DNA of 64,000 nt from Clostridia bacterium (GTDB taxonomy: Bacteria > Bacillota > Clostridia > TANB77 > UBA1234). The translations under genes were made by a program, and so were the position numbers. The stretch is taken from the NCBI GenBank assembly GCA_017469465.1, contig JAFUGH010000034.1, positions 1-64,000 of the forward strand, read 5' to 3'. This document shows, one piece after another, positions 9,593-19,441 of the stretch (positions are counted from its first letter, which is position 1; every line of letters begins with the position of its first letter). Under the pieces are notes generated by a model. That model was given only the letters and a program-made list of their open reading frames with translations. It was not told the DNA's origin and searched no databases.

Positions 9593-11923
9593 TTATTTAA
9601 TTGCAACTTTATCATTATCTAAAATAATTGTTACCTCTTCATTAGCTATAATTTCATTTCTTAATAGATACTCTGCAAGTTCATTTTCAACATATTTTTG
9701 TATAGCTCTACGAAGTGGTCGAGCACCATATTTAGGTTCATATCCCTTTTCTAGAATATATTCTTTTACTTCATCACTAAAAGTAATATGAATATTTTTC
9801 TCAGCAAGTTCGGATACTATTTCCGAAAGCATTAAATCTACAATTTGAAGTAATTCTTTTTTTGTTAGCTCCTTAAACACAATTGTTTCATCCACTCTAT
9901 TCAAAAATTCTGGTCTAAAAGTTTGTTTTAATGAATTTTGCACTCTTGCTTCTATTTTGTCTTCTTCATCTTTATTAAAACCTATTCCATTATTATTTAA
10001 ATCAGAACCAGCATTAGAAGTCATAATAATAATTGTATTTTCAAAACTTACAACACGTCCAGTTGAATCAGTAAGCCTTCCATCATCTAGTACTTGAAGT
10101 AAAATGTTAAATACATCACTGTGAGCTTTTTCAATCTCATCAAACAAAATAAGAGAATATGGATTTCTCCTTACTTTTTCAGTAAGTTGTCCAGCTTCAT
10201 CATAACCAACATAACCTGGAGGAGAGCCAATTAGTTTTGAAACAGAATGACTTTCCATATATTCAGACATATCAATCCTTATAATGGCTTCCTCTGTTCC
10301 AAATAATTCAACTGCAAGTGATTTAGCAAGCTCTGTTTTTCCAACGCCAGTAGGTCCTACAAAAATAAATGAAGGTGGGCGTTTTTTATTGTTTAAACCA
10401 GCACGACTTCTTCTAATGGCATTTGAAACAGCACTAACAGCTTTATCTTGACCAATCAATCTTTTGTGAAGAGAGTTTTCTAAGTTTAAAAGCTTTTCTG
10501 CTTCTGTTTCAGAAATTTTAGAAGCTGGAATTTTTGTCCATGTTTCGATTACATTTGCAATATCTTCAATATTTAATTCAAGCTCTACATTCCCTTGAGA
10601 AATTTCTGCAATTTGATTTAGTAGTGTTGCTTCACGAGTTTTTAAATTAGCAATTTTTTCATAATCAAGTGTTTTGTTTGGATCATCAACATTTTCAGCT
10701 TCAGCTTTTTCCGCTTGAACAACATCTAAATCTTCTCTTAATATTTCAAGTTGAGCAAGAACTTTATTTGTTAAATTAACTTTCGAACATGCTTCATCTA
10801 AAATATCAATTGCCTTGTCTGGCAAAAATCTATCGTGAATATATTTCTCAGACATAATAACAATTTGTCTAATTAAATTACTTGAAACCTTTACATGATG
10901 ATAATCTTCGTAATAAGATTTAATCCCTTCTAGTATTTCTATACTTTGTTCAATGGTAGGTTCTTTTACGATTACTGGTTGGAAACGTCTTTCTAATGCA
11001 GCATCTTTTTCAATATGTTTTCGATATTCACTAAGAGTAGTGGTTCCAATTACTTGAATATCACCATTGGAAAGAGCAGGTTTTAAAATGTTTGCTGCAT
11101 TCATAGTATGTTCAGCATCACCACCAGCGCCAACGATGTTATGAATTTCGTCAATTACTAAAATAATATTTCGCGAAGTTTTACACTCCTCAATTAAAGC
11201 TTTTAATCTAGCTTCAAATTGACCTCGAAATTGTGTGCCTGCGACAATAGATGTCATATCAATTAAATAGATTTCTGCTTTTAATAATTTTGCTGGAACG
11301 TCTTGATTAGCAATTTTAAGAGCTAATCCTTGTGCAATAGCGGTTTTACCAACACCAGGTTCACCAATTAAAACAGGATTATTTTTGCTACGTCTATTTA
11401 ATATTTGAGTAACTCTTTCAATCTCTTCCTCTCGACCGATAAGCTTGTCGATTTCACCATCTTTTGCTTTTTGCGTTAAATTCGTTCCATATGTATCAAG
11501 CATTTTTCTTTTTTTATTTTTGCTTTTAGAAGTGTTTTTTTCATTAGATTTTTGTTCTTTGCTGTTGGAATTTTTTTCCTTACCTTTATTTCCAAAACCA
11601 GAAAACATCGATGACATAGAATTCATCATAGTAGAAAAAGGGTTATCATCTGCATCATCTACAGGCATTCCAGTTTCGTCTATTGTCATTTCATTTGGAA
11701 AATCCATTTCTGAAACAGAATCCATAATTTCATTGAATTGATTATTTAAATTTTCTATATCTTCATCGGAAGCCCCATATTGCTTCATCATAGATTCAAG
11801 AGGGTTAATTCCTTTTTCTCTTGCACAATTTAAGCAAAGACCTTCCATATGAGGTTTACCGTCTACAATTCTATTGACAAAAACGACAGCTGGGTTCTTA
11901 TTACAATTTGAACATAAAGTCAT
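9593..11923 (-). CDS. clpE: ClpE-like AAA+ unfoldase (Clp ATPase with N-terminal zinc finger)
   Basis: Hexameric ATPase that unfolds substrates for ClpP. The N-terminus has a four-cysteine zinc finger (CSNC...CLNC), which is the mark of ClpE rather than ClpC. Walker A GEPGVGKT opens the first AAA+ domain and GPTGVGKT the second; IDEIHN and FDEIEKAH are the Walker B motifs. A middle region of about 60 residues is shorter than the ClpB coiled coil. The C-terminal domain has the [11 protein letters not shown] motif. The start at 11923 follows an AAAGGAG ribosome-binding site; an upstream in-frame ATG at 11959 lacks one. 776 residues. I found no clear CtsR operator upstream. Confidence 0.93.
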   Translation of the reverse strand: MTLCSNCNKNPAVVFVNRIVDGKPHMEGLCLNCAREKGINPLESMMKQYGASDEDIENLNNQFNEIMDSVSEMDFPNEMTIDETGMPVDDADDNPFSTMMNSMSSMFSGFGNKGKEKNSNSKEQKSNEKNTSKSKNKKRKMLDTYGTNLTQKAKDGEIDKLIGREEEIERVTQILNRRSKNNPVLIGEPGVGKTAIAQGLALKIANQDVPAKLLKAEIYLIDMTSIVAGTQFRGQFEARLKALIEECKTSRNIILVIDEIHNIVGAGGDAEHTMNAANILKPALSNGDIQVIGTTTLSEYRKHIEKDAALERRFQPVIVKEPTIEQSIEILEGIKSYYEDYHHVKVSSNLIRQIVIMSEKYIHDRFLPDKAIDILDEACSKVNLTNKVLAQLEILREDLDVVQAEKAEAENVDDPNKTLDYEKIANLKTREATLLNQIAEISQGNVELELNIEDIANVIETWTKIPASKISETEAEKLLNLENSLHKRLIGQDKAVSAVSNAIRRSRAGLNNKKRPPSFIFVGPTGVGKTELAKSLAVELFGTEEAIIRIDMSEYMESHSVSKLIGSPPGYVGYDEAGQLTEKVRRNPYSLILFDEIEKAHSDVFNILLQVLDDGRLTDSTGRVVSFENTIIIMTSNAGSDLNNNGIGFNKDEEDKIEARVQNSLKQTFRPEFLNRVDETIVFKELTKKELLQIVDLMLSEIVSELAEKNIHITFSDEVKEYILEKGYEPKYGARPLRRAIQKYVENELAEYLLRNEIIANEEVTIILDNDKVAIK

Positions 11924-11980
11924 TTGTGAATCTCCTTTTTGTATAAATTTATAAGGCATAAACGCCTAAAATACAATTAT

Positions 11981-12009
11981 ATATTACTGTATTTTATACT
12001 AAAAGTCAA
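11981..12009 (-). promoter_or_regulatory. Predicted sigma-A promoter of the clpE-like gene
   Basis: On the minus strand, TTGACT (12009-12004), 17-base spacer and TAATAT (11986-11981), 58 bases before the start codon. Confidence 0.65.
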
Positions 12010-12113
12010 CTGCATGAGTGTGAAACTTAGGTGACTTCATACAATAGAAATAGAGAAATGTGGTTAAACTTGAAAATACATAGACCTGTCCCAAATGGGT
12101 GAATTTTTGCATT

Positions 12114-12131
12114 TTTTCTCCGTCCCTAAAA
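12114..12131 (+). repeat. Single relict copy of the CTCCGTCCC repeat
   Basis: TTTTCTCCGTCCCTAAAA matches the repeat units at 41-122. It sits just upstream of a promoter. Confidence 0.4.
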
Positions 12132-12139
12132 TTTTACAA

Positions 12140-12168
12140 TTGAAATTAGTGAAAATATATTATATAAT
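12140..12168 (+). promoter_or_regulatory. Predicted sigma-A promoter
   Basis: TTGAAA (12140-12145), 17-base spacer, TATAAT (12163-12168), 30 bases before the methyltransferase start. Confidence 0.65.
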
Positions 12169-12198
12169 TACACTATAGAGTTTGGAAAGGAAATTTTT

Positions 12199-13056
12199 AT
12201 GATTATTTCAAGAGATTGGAAAGATTACGAAATTTTAGATATGGCAAATGGAGAAAAATTAGAAAGATGGGGAAATGTAATATTAATTAGACCTGATCCT
12301 CAGATTATTTGGAGTCACAAAAATGCTCCTGAGCTTTGGAAAAAAGCAAATGCTCATTATCATAGAAGCAAAAGCGGTGGTGGTGAATGGGAATATATAA
12401 AAAATGTTCCTAAAAGCTGGCAAATAAATTATAAAAACTTGACTTTTAATTTAAAGCCTATGGGATTTAAACATACAGGACTATTCCCAGAGCAAGCTGC
12501 TAATTGGGATTTTATGATAAATAAAATAAATAATGCCAAACGAGAGATAAAAGTCTTAAATTTGTTTGCATATACTGGTGGTGCGACTGTTGCTTGTTTA
12601 TCAGCAGGGGCAAGTGTATGTCATGTTGATTCTTCTAAAGGGATGACTGCTTGGGCAAAAGAAAACGTTATTTCGTCAGGATTAAAGGATAGACCGGTTA
12701 GATTTATCATTGATGATGTTATTAAATTTGTGCAAAGGGAAATTAGAAGAGGTAATCAGTACGATGCAATCGTTATGGATCCACCATCTTATGGAAGAGG
12801 AGCAAATGGTGAAGTTTGGAACATAGAAGAGAGTTTATATACGTTAGTAGAACTGTCTTCAAAACTTTTATCCGACAATCCTTTGTTTTTCCTTATAAAT
12901 TCTTATACGACAGGTCTTGCACCTACAATTCTTGCGAATGTTTTAAAAATGACAATGAGTAAAAAAGGAAAAATAAGTTCAGGAGAAATTGGATTACCAA
13001 TGAAAAATAGTGACATCATATTACCATGTGGTATTTATGCAAGATGGGAGGAGTAA
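12199..13056 (+). CDS. Class I SAM-dependent methyltransferase, RlmI/RlmK-like
   Basis: 285 residues. The SAM-binding motif is LNLFAYTGGATVACLSAGA (about residues 120-138). The acidic motif VDSSKGM follows, and the catalytic-type motif is MDPPSYGRG (about 195). The DPPSYGRG form and the preceding FPEQAANW segment place it in the family that modifies bases of large-subunit rRNA, but the exact nucleotide cannot be read from sequence. The gene ends one base before the GTG start of the pseudouridine synthase gene, so the two are co-translated and probably both act on RNA. Confidence 0.85.
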   Translation: MIISRDWKDYEILDMANGEKLERWGNVILIRPDPQIIWSHKNAPELWKKANAHYHRSKSGGGEWEYIKNVPKSWQINYKNLTFNLKPMGFKHTGLFPEQAANWDFMINKINNAKREIKVLNLFAYTGGATVACLSAGASVCHVDSSKGMTAWAKENVISSGLKDRPVRFIIDDVIKFVQREIRRGNQYDAIVMDPPSYGRGANGEVWNIEESLYTLVELSSKLLSDNPLFFLINSYTTGLAPTILANVLKMTMSKKGKISSGEIGLPMKNSDIILPCGIYARWEE

Positions 13057-13057
13057 A

Positions 13058-13724
13058 GTGCTTAAAGTAGTTTATGAAGATAACCATATTATCGTTGTTA
13101 TTAAGCCTTATAATGTTCCGTCCCAATCAGATAAAACTGGTGATGTGGATATGCTTACATTGATAAAAGAATATATAAAAGAAAAATATCAAAAGCCTGG
13201 AAATGTATATGTTGGTTTAGTACACAGGCTAGATAGACCCGTACGGAGGTCTTATGGTTTTTGCGAAAACATCAAAAGCTGCCTCAAGACTTTCTGAGAG
13301 TATTAGAACTAAAAAATTTAATAAAACATATTTGGCAGTTGTAAATGGTACTTTTAAAGAAAAGAAGGGAATCCTTGAAAATTATTTGTGGAAAGATGAA
13401 GCGTTAAATAAAAGCAAAGTTGTAGAAAAAACAAAAAAAGGAAGCAAACTTGCAAGACTTTCTTATGAAGTAATGGCAGAGGAAGACAATTTAACGCTAG
13501 TGAAAATTGATTTAGAAACTGGAAGACACCATCAAATTCGTGTTCAATTTGCACATATAAATCATAGTCTTTATGGTGATCAAAAATACGGTAAAGGACC
13601 TATGAACACTCAAATTGCACTTTGGGCATATAAAATTAGTTTTAAACATCCAGTGAAAGACGAAGTAATGACTTTTGAAGCATTACCAGAAGAATTTCCA
13701 ATACTAATGAAAAAGGAGAGATGA
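13058..13724 (+). CDS. RluA-family pseudouridine synthase, read through a +1 shift at CGG
   Basis: Isomerises uridine in rRNA or tRNA. It begins at GTG 13058 with a GGGAGGAG ribosome-binding site. The catalytic motif HRLDRPVGG is split: frame 1 reads HRLDRPV then meets CGG (13244-13246) and would stop at 13297. Skipping the C at 13244 continues in the +1 frame as GGLMVFAKTSKAASRL and runs to 13724 with the family's LxTGRxHQIR-type motif (LETGRHHQIRVQF) intact. The joined product is about 221 residues, normal for short RluA proteins without an S4 domain. The shift could be a recoding event, a recent mutation or a sequencing error; the match with three identical events in gerA favours recoding. 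Confidence 0.8.
13244..13246 (+). other. In-frame CGG at a +1 frameshift (site 1)
   Basis: Codon 63 of the RluA-family gene. The local context is CCC GTA CGG AGG. The family requires Val-Gly-Gly here, which is obtained by skipping the C and reading GGA GGT. The base is not in a homopolymer run. Confidence 0.75.
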
Positions 13725-13729
13725 TTATA

Positions 13730-14842
13730 GTGGAATTAGATGCTATTTTAAGAGAAGGAGTATATAGAGGTGCTTCTGATATACATTTAGTAAATAAGAT
13801 GAGGCCTATTTATAGAATCAATAGGGAATTAACTGAGATGCAAAATGCAGAGCAGTTGAATGAAAATGATTTAAATGAATTCTTTCAGGTATTAACAAAA
13901 TCAAATGAAGGAATTTTACAGTCATTTAATAGGGAAAGAAAACTAGATATGAATTATGAAGTTGACGGTGTTCGTTTTAGGGTAAATGCATCTCTATCAA
14001 ATGGCATATTAACATATACATTGAGAATTGTAAAAAATGAATTGCCAGAGTTTCGCAATTTGGGTTTGCCAGATATAGTTAGAAAAACAGCATTACTTCC
14101 TCAAGGAATGATGATGATTACTGGTAAATCTAATTCTGGTAAGACTACAACTTTAAATGCTTTGGTTAATGAAATCAATAAGACAGCAAAAAAGAAGATT
14201 TTGATGTTAGAAGATCCTATTGAATACTCTCATAAGTCGATTAATTCATTAATTATACAAAAAGAAATTGGAGAGGGAAAAGATTGCTTAACTTTTAGCG
14301 CGGGAACATATAATTCACTGAGAGAAGACTGCGATATTGTTATTATCGGAGAAGTACGTGACAGTAAGACTATGGATGCTATGCTTGAAATGGCTGAGGC
14401 TGGTCACTTTGTAATTGGTACAATGCATACAAAATCATGTGCTGAAACAATTGATAGAATTATTAACTTTTACGAGATAAGTGATCAAAAGACCATTAAG
14501 TATATGGTTTCATCGGTTCTCAAAGCGGTTGTCTCTCAAAGACTTCTAAAAGGTATTAATGGTGGACTTGTGATGGTTCCGGAAATTATGCTTGTAAATG
14601 ATATAATAGCAGGTGCAATTAGAAAAGAAAAATTAACAAGTTCAGAAATTGAAGATGCAATTTTAACAAGCCAGTCAACAGGAAGCTTGAGCTTTATCTT
14701 TTCTTTAGCAAATTTAGTTGCAACGAATAAAATTTCATTGGATACAGCTAAAAGTCAAATTGATGAAAAAAGTTATACTCATTTAACAAATACAATTGCT
14801 AGAATGAAAAACAATACACTTAATTGGTCAGGTATGAACTAG
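13730..14842 (+). CDS. pilT: PilT-like type IV pilus retraction ATPase
   Basis: Secretion-type ATPase of the PilT/VirB11 superfamily. An N-terminal domain begins LDAILREGVYRGASDIHL. Walker A is GKSNSGKTT (about residues 125-133), an Asp box follows (MLEDPIEY), Walker B is IIGEVRDSKTM, and the His box is AGHFVIGTMHT. The usual AIRNLIRE-like PilT C-terminal motif is absent or degenerate (GAIRKEKLTSSEIEDAI). I prefer the GTG at 13730 because the resulting N-terminus (MELDAILREG) fits the family; an ATG at 13721 overlaps the preceding stop codon as ATGA. No other pilus genes are in the window. Confidence 0.85.
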   Translation: MELDAILREGVYRGASDIHLVNKMRPIYRINRELTEMQNAEQLNENDLNEFFQVLTKSNEGILQSFNRERKLDMNYEVDGVRFRVNASLSNGILTYTLRIVKNELPEFRNLGLPDIVRKTALLPQGMMMITGKSNSGKTTTLNALVNEINKTAKKKILMLEDPIEYSHKSINSLIIQKEIGEGKDCLTFSAGTYNSLREDCDIVIIGEVRDSKTMDAMLEMAEAGHFVIGTMHTKSCAETIDRIINFYEISDQKTIKYMVSSVLKAVVSQRLLKGINGGLVMVPEIMLVNDIIAGAIRKEKLTSSEIEDAILTSQSTGSLSFIFSLANLVATNKISLDTAKSQIDEKSYTHLTNTIARMKNNTLNWSGMN

Positions 14843-14861
14843 ATATGATTAGCTGAAAACT

Positions 14862-14922
14862 AAAAAATGCAATTGAGAATAAGCTACTTAAAACAATGTA
14901 GTTACTCTTAATTGCATTTTTT
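14862..14922. terminator. Bidirectional terminator between convergent genes
   Basis: AAAAAATGCAATT pairs with AATTGCATTTTTT. The two arms enclose a weaker inner stem (TAAGCTAC/GTAGTTA). It serves the pilT-like gene and the minus-strand pseudouridine synthase. Confidence 0.8.
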
Positions 14923-14925
14923 CTT

Positions 14926-15789
14926 TTAATGAATTCCTAAAGTAAAAGTTTTCCCTTTTAAATATTCAAGCTTTCCGTAAGCATTGTTAAAGCATATCTT
15001 ATAGCTTTCTAATTCCTGCCATGTTTTGCCAAACTTTTTATTGACTTCGTTTATTCCATATTTTCCATCACCTATGATGGGGTAGCCTATGTATGCTAGA
15101 TGAGCTCTAATTTGATGAGTCTTTCCCGTGATTAATTCTACGTTAAGTAAGGATGTATTATCAGAATAGGTATTTATGACAGTATATTTTGTTACTATCT
15201 CCACATACCCTTTTTTCTTTTCCTCCGATATAATAACTCTATTATTTTTTCTATCTTTGAATAAATAGGCTTTAAGCGTAGCAGTTTTCTGCTTTGGATG
15301 TCCATACACAAGGCAAGAATAATGTTTACTAATTTCATGATTCTTTATCAATTTTAGTATGATTTCTTCACTTTCAGCATTTTTAGCAAAAATAATAATC
15401 CCAGAAGTATTTCTATCTAAGCGATGGCAAGGAACAATAGAATCTGTGTGAAAGTAACGATTGATTAATTGATCAAGTCCAATATCATTTTTGGTCCCTT
15501 GCACTAGAATACCTTGTGGCTTATTGAGAATAACAATATTTTCATCATCATAAATGATTGCTTGTTTCTTGAGCGTTAAAGAGCTACCATAAAGAATTTC
15601 ATCTTTTATATAAATTGTTATTTCATCACCAAGTTCCAAAGAAATATTTTCTGAAATTTTTTTATCATTTACTCTAATATCTTTTTGTCTTAAAGCTTTG
15701 TAAATGGCACTTTCAGGAACGTTATTAAATTTACTTTTTATGTAGTTTACTACTTTTTTATTATTTTTTTCGACAACAATTTTTCTCAT
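14926..15789 (-). CDS. RluA-family pseudouridine synthase (RluC/RluD-like) with S4 domain
   Basis: 287 residues. An N-terminal S4 RNA-binding domain (about residues 18-70, RVNDKKISENISLELGD) precedes the catalytic domain. The catalytic aspartate lies in HRLDRNTSG (about 130), and the late motif LITGKTHQIRAHL is present. It converts uridine to pseudouridine, most likely in 23S rRNA. It is an intact paralogue of the frameshifted synthase 1.2 kb away and might compensate for it if that gene is inactive. Confidence 0.92.
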   Translation of the reverse strand: MRKIVVEKNNKKVVNYIKSKFNNVPESAIYKALRQKDIRVNDKKISENISLELGDEITIYIKDEILYGSSLTLKKQAIIYDDENIVILNKPQGILVQGTKNDIGLDQLINRYFHTDSIVPCHRLDRNTSGIIIFAKNAESEEIILKLIKNHEISKHYSCLVYGHPKQKTATLKAYLFKDRKNNRVIISEEKKKGYVEIVTKYTVINTYSDNTSLLNVELITGKTHQIRAHLAYIGYPIIGDGKYGINEVNKKFGKTWQELESYKICFNNAYGKLEYLKGKTFTLGIH

Positions 15790-15843
15790 AATACTTATAT
15801 TATAAACAATTTATGTTAATATATCAATATTTTCTTAAAAATA

Positions 15844-15872
15844 TAGACAAATTAATACTTTTTAGGTAAAAT
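15844..15872 (+). promoter_or_regulatory. Predicted sigma-A promoter of ppa
   Basis: TAGACA (15844-15849), 17-base spacer, TAAAAT (15867-15872), followed by a strong GGAGGT ribosome-binding site. Confidence 0.55.
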
Positions 15873-15908
15873 GTAAGGAAGGAAAAAGGAATAAGGAGGT
15901 AATTTTTT

Positions 15909-16442
15909 TTGAATATTTGGCATGACATTAGTGAAGAGAGAATCACTCCTGAAAAATTTACTGCAGTTATTGAAATTTCAAAGGGTGGAAAAAATAAATA
16001 TGAGTTAGATAAAGAAACAGGAATGCTCAGACTTGATAGAGTATTATACACATCAACACATTATCCAGCTAATTATGGATTTATTCCCAAAACATATGCA
16101 GAGGATAATGATCCGCTTGATGTATTGGTACTTTGTTCGGAACAAATAATGCCAATGACATTAGTAGAGTGTCGTCCAATTGGCATTTTATACATGATTG
16201 ATGAAGAAGAAAAGGATGAAAAAATAATTGCTGTTCCAATTAATGATCCGTCAATGTCTAGCTATGTAGATATATCAGAATTACCAAATCATATGTTTGA
16301 AGAGATTTCTCATTTTTTTGAAGTATATAAAGTTTTGGAGCATAAACATACGACAATAAAAAAGATTTCAGGAAGAAATGATGCAATAGAGTGTGTAAAA
16401 GCATGCATGAAATTATATAAAGAAAAATTTGAAACAAAGTAA
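15909..16442 (+). CDS. ppa: Inorganic pyrophosphatase, family I
   Basis: Hydrolyses pyrophosphate released by biosynthetic reactions. The 177-residue protein has the family I hallmarks: NKYELDKETG, the DRVLYTSTHYPANYGFIPKT stretch, and the metal-binding DNDPLDVLVL motif (about residues 64-73). The start codon is TTG at 15909, placed eight bases after a perfect GGAGGT; there is no in-frame ATG nearby. Family I in a Firmicute is less usual than the DHH-type family II. Confidence 0.93.
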   Translation: MNIWHDISEERITPEKFTAVIEISKGGKNKYELDKETGMLRLDRVLYTSTHYPANYGFIPKTYAEDNDPLDVLVLCSEQIMPMTLVECRPIGILYMIDEEEKDEKIIAVPINDPSMSSYVDISELPNHMFEEISHFFEVYKVLEHKHTTIKKISGRNDAIECVKACMKLYKEKFETK

Positions 16443-16465
16443 GAAAGAAAGTAAGGTAAGTTAAG

Positions 16466-17662
16466 ATGTTTTTTGAGGTTTTAGTTTATTGCCTTTTATG
16501 TGCAATTCTAGTTGCATATTCGTTTTGTATTTATAAGAAAACGCAAAGGGCATTTGTATTAGCAATATTATCATTGCAAGTGATTGCTACAGTAGTTCAA
16601 ATTTCTAGTGTTTTTGCAAGTGATGTAGAGATACATATTTCAATTCAGTTTTTTATTTTCATGTTTGGAATTGTTATTCCTGCAATTTTATTCTTTATGA
16701 ATTATGCTAATATCAATATTTATGAAATGCTTGATATCAAATTGGGCGATATTGCGATGAATAAAGGAAATTATGAAAAAGCGATACAAAAATATCAAAA
16801 GGCGCTAGTTGAAAATTCGAAGAATTCAGAAGTTTATGTGAAACTTGGAAAAGCATATAATGCAGTTGGTGACAAGAAAACAGCATTTGACAGATTTGCA
16901 AAAGCAGTTGAACTAAATAGAAATGATTATAGGTCATACTATGAAATAGGTGTGATTTTTAATGATATGAATAAGAAGAAAGATGCAGGCTTGATGCTTG
17001 ATAACTCACTTAGAATTAAGCCGGATTTTACCGAAGCATCAGTGCTTTTAGCGGAAGTTTTATGTACTGAAAATAAATTTGATGAAGCAATACATGTATA
17101 TAAAGAAGCAATAAAATATGATATAGACAATTACGAATTATATTATAAATTGGGAGTCGTTCATACAGAACTTAGAGACTTTAATGATGCATTAGATTGT
17201 TATAAAAACGTTGTACGACTTAATCCACAATATTATGAAGCATATTTTAGCATGGGACAAATATATTTATTAAAAGGTGAATTTGATAATGCTATTGAAG
17301 CTTTTAGCAATTCAATTTTTGATAAAGAAATAAGTGGAAGAGCATATTATCAAATGGCCAAAGTATGTATGTTAAAAGAAAATGAAATTGCCGCAGTAGA
17401 GAATATTCAAAAAGCTATAGATGTAGATCCAACATTTAGATATAAAGCAGAAAAAGAACCATTATTTAAAAATATTTCCGATTATTTAGATGGAATGCAT
17501 ATGGTGTCTACAGCTCAAATGAAATTGGAACAAGAAATAGATGAAAAAGTAAAAGAAAAATATGAAAAAGAATATGAAAAAGAAGGCGAAAATGAAAAAG
17601 AATTTACAAAAGCAGAATTAGAAAATGTACATTTTAATTATTTTGATAAATTTAATTCTTAA
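16466..17662 (+). CDS. Membrane-anchored tetratricopeptide-repeat protein
   Basis: 398 residues. Two or three hydrophobic helices occupy about residues 1-80. At least six TPR units follow (about 90-325), with typical A-20 and P-32 positions such as NYEKAIQKYQKAL and DFNDALDCYKNVVRLNPQY. A highly charged Lys/Glu coiled tail ends the protein. It is a likely scaffold for a protein complex at the membrane; the partner is unknown. It lies 23 bases after ppa and 17 bases before uppP, so all three may share a transcript. Confidence 0.85.
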   Translation: MFFEVLVYCLLCAILVAYSFCIYKKTQRAFVLAILSLQVIATVVQISSVFASDVEIHISIQFFIFMFGIVIPAILFFMNYANINIYEMLDIKLGDIAMNKGNYEKAIQKYQKALVENSKNSEVYVKLGKAYNAVGDKKTAFDRFAKAVELNRNDYRSYYEIGVIFNDMNKKKDAGLMLDNSLRIKPDFTEASVLLAEVLCTENKFDEAIHVYKEAIKYDIDNYELYYKLGVVHTELRDFNDALDCYKNVVRLNPQYYEAYFSMGQIYLLKGEFDNAIEAFSNSIFDKEISGRAYYQMAKVCMLKENEIAAVENIQKAIDVDPTFRYKAEKEPLFKNISDYLDGMHMVSTAQMKLEQEIDEKVKEKYEKEYEKEGENEKEFTKAELENVHFNYFDKFNS

Positions 17663-17679
17663 AAACAGGGGGTAATGAA

Positions 17680-18462
17680 GTGACAAATGTATTACATGCA
17701 ATTATTTTAGGTATTGTGCAAGGCTTAACAGAGCTACTACCTATATCAAGTAGTGCTCATTTATATGCAATTCCCAAGCTTTTAGGATGGGGAGAAATCG
17801 GGGATTTTGATGTGGCGCTTCATGCAGGAACACTTCTTGCAATTGCAATTTTTTTCTTTAAAGATTGGCTAAAACTAATTGTTGGTGGTTATAAAAAAGT
17901 AGTCAAGAAAGAAAATTCTTTTGAAGGAAAAATGTTTTGGTACATAGTTGCTGCAACAATTCCAGGTGGAATTATAGGTTTTGTTTTAGACAAATTTTGT
18001 GAAGATATTTTAACTAATCCACTAATAATAGGATTAGCACTAATTATTATGGGTATTGTGCTATATATAGTTGATAAAAAAGCTAAAAATGAAGTTGAAT
18101 ATGAAAATATGACATTTAAACAAACATTTTTAATTGGCTTATCACAAGCATTAGCATTTATACCTGGTGTATCACGTTCTGGAATTACAATGACTACAGG
18201 TAGAATGATGGGAATAAAAAGAGAAGCTGTAGCAAGATATTCTTTTATGCTTTCAGCTCCTATTGTACTTGCAGCAACGATTTATAAGTTGAAAGATTTT
18301 GTATTTAATCCTGCTTTTTTTGCAGGTGTGTTTGTTAGTTTCATTGTGGGATTACTAGTGATTAAATTCTTATTAAATTATTTAAAAAAAGGCGATTTCA
18401 AATGGTTTGCAATTTATAGAATTATATTTGGAGTAATAATAATATTGTGCTTAGCTTTATAG
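17680..18462 (+). CDS. uppP: Undecaprenyl-diphosphatase UppP (BacA)
   Basis: Recycles the lipid carrier of cell-wall synthesis by dephosphorylating undecaprenyl diphosphate; over-expression gives bacitracin resistance in other bacteria. The 260-residue polytopic membrane protein shows the two conserved motifs: GIVQGLTELLPISSSAHL near the N-terminus (catalytic Glu) and PGVSRSGITMTTGRMMG at about residues 160-176. The start is GTG at 17680 after GGGGGT. Confidence 0.96.
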   Translation: MTNVLHAIILGIVQGLTELLPISSSAHLYAIPKLLGWGEIGDFDVALHAGTLLAIAIFFFKDWLKLIVGGYKKVVKKENSFEGKMFWYIVAATIPGGIIGFVLDKFCEDILTNPLIIGLALIIMGIVLYIVDKKAKNEVEYENMTFKQTFLIGLSQALAFIPGVSRSGITMTTGRMMGIKREAVARYSFMLSAPIVLAATIYKLKDFVFNPAFFAGVFVSFIVGLLVIKFLLNYLKKGDFKWFAIYRIIFGVIIILCLAL

Positions 18463-18536
18463 AAAAAGTGATGAATTGATATTTAACAGTTAAGGTACAA
18501 AATAGGGTGTACAGTAGATTTTTGAGGGTGATAGTA

Positions 18537-19376
18537 ATGGTATTATTAGATGGAAAAAAAGTTGCTAATAACTTGAAAAAAGAGATAATGGAGAAAGTAA
18601 ATAAACTAGATGTAAAACCGGGGTTAGCTGTGATATGTATTGGAGAAAATTCAGCATCAAAGCTATATGTTACATTAAAACATAAAATATGCGAAGAAAT
18701 TGGTATAAATATTGAAGAGTACTTTTTTGATAATCATGTTCAGCAGAATGAATTAATTGAATTAATTGATAGATTAAATCATGAAGAAACAATACATGGC
18801 ATTTTAGTACAATCACCAGTACCATATCATATTAATATCTTGGAGCTTTTCGAAAAAATTGCTCCTGAAAAAGACATTGATGGATTTAATCCCATTAATG
18901 TAGGCAAATTATCACAAGGATTAAACGAACTAGCGCCTTGCACACCACTTGGAGTAATGCATCTTTTTAAAGAATATGGAATAGAACTTGAAGGAAAAAA
19001 TTGTGTTGTTATAGGACGAAGCAATATTGTTGGCAGACCAATGGCACAGTTGTTAATCAATGCAAATGCAACTGTAACAGTTTGTCATTCCAAAACTAGA
19101 AATTTAGCTGATATTACTAAGCAGGCAGATATTTTAATTGTGGCGGTAGGAAAAGCTAATTTTATTACTGCAGATATGATAAAAGATAATGCGGTTATTA
19201 TTGATGTAGGAATTAATAGAAAAGATGATTCGAAAGAAATAGTTGGGGATGTGGATTTCGAAAGCGTAAAAAACAAATGCAGTTATATTACTCCTGTACC
19301 AGGCGGTGTAGGACCTATGACAATTATTATGCTTATGGAAAATGTTGTGAAAGCATGTGAAAATATTACAAAATAA
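18537..19376 (+). CDS. folD: Bifunctional FolD: methylenetetrahydrofolate dehydrogenase/cyclohydrolase
   Basis: Interconverts methylene-, methenyl- and formyl-tetrahydrofolate for purine and methionine supply. Characteristic segments are a catalytic-Lys region (KLYVTLKHKICEEIGI), ILVQSPVP (usually LVQLPLP), the dinucleotide-binding VIGRSNIVGRPMAQLL and the C-terminal PVPGGVGPMTI. The ATG at 18537 has a GAGGGTG ribosome-binding site; an upstream in-frame GTG at 18507 does not. 279 residues, full length. A clear terminator follows. Confidence 0.96.
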   Translation: MVLLDGKKVANNLKKEIMEKVNKLDVKPGLAVICIGENSASKLYVTLKHKICEEIGINIEEYFFDNHVQQNELIELIDRLNHEETIHGILVQSPVPYHINILELFEKIAPEKDIDGFNPINVGKLSQGLNELAPCTPLGVMHLFKEYGIELEGKNCVVIGRSNIVGRPMAQLLINANATVTVCHSKTRNLADITKQADILIVAVGKANFITADMIKDNAVIIDVGINRKDDSKEIVGDVDFESVKNKCSYITPVPGGVGPMTIIMLMENVVKACENITK

Positions 19377-19386
19377 AAAAATGAGG

Positions 19387-19418
19387 GCCAAAGGTATGTA
19401 AAGTATCTTTGGCTTTTT
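19387..19418 (+). terminator. Intrinsic terminator after folD
   Basis: GCCAAAGGTA pairs with TATCTTTGGC (one G-U) across a 7-base loop, then TTTTTG. dprA starts 24 bases further on. Confidence 0.85.
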
Positions 19419-19441
19419 GTTAGAAAGAAGGAAAATGATAA

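Noticed and set aside
11924-12010. CtsR operator before the clpE-like gene
   Set aside because: No GGTCAAA direct repeat is visible; only a sigma-A-type promoter.
13244-13246. Homopolymer sequencing error as the simple cause of the frame break
   Set aside because: The extra base is a single C between A and GG, not in a run, and the same change occurs at three gerA sites. Many unaltered TAGG and CTGG strings exist in the window, so a motif-specific error is also unlikely, though only raw reads can exclude it.
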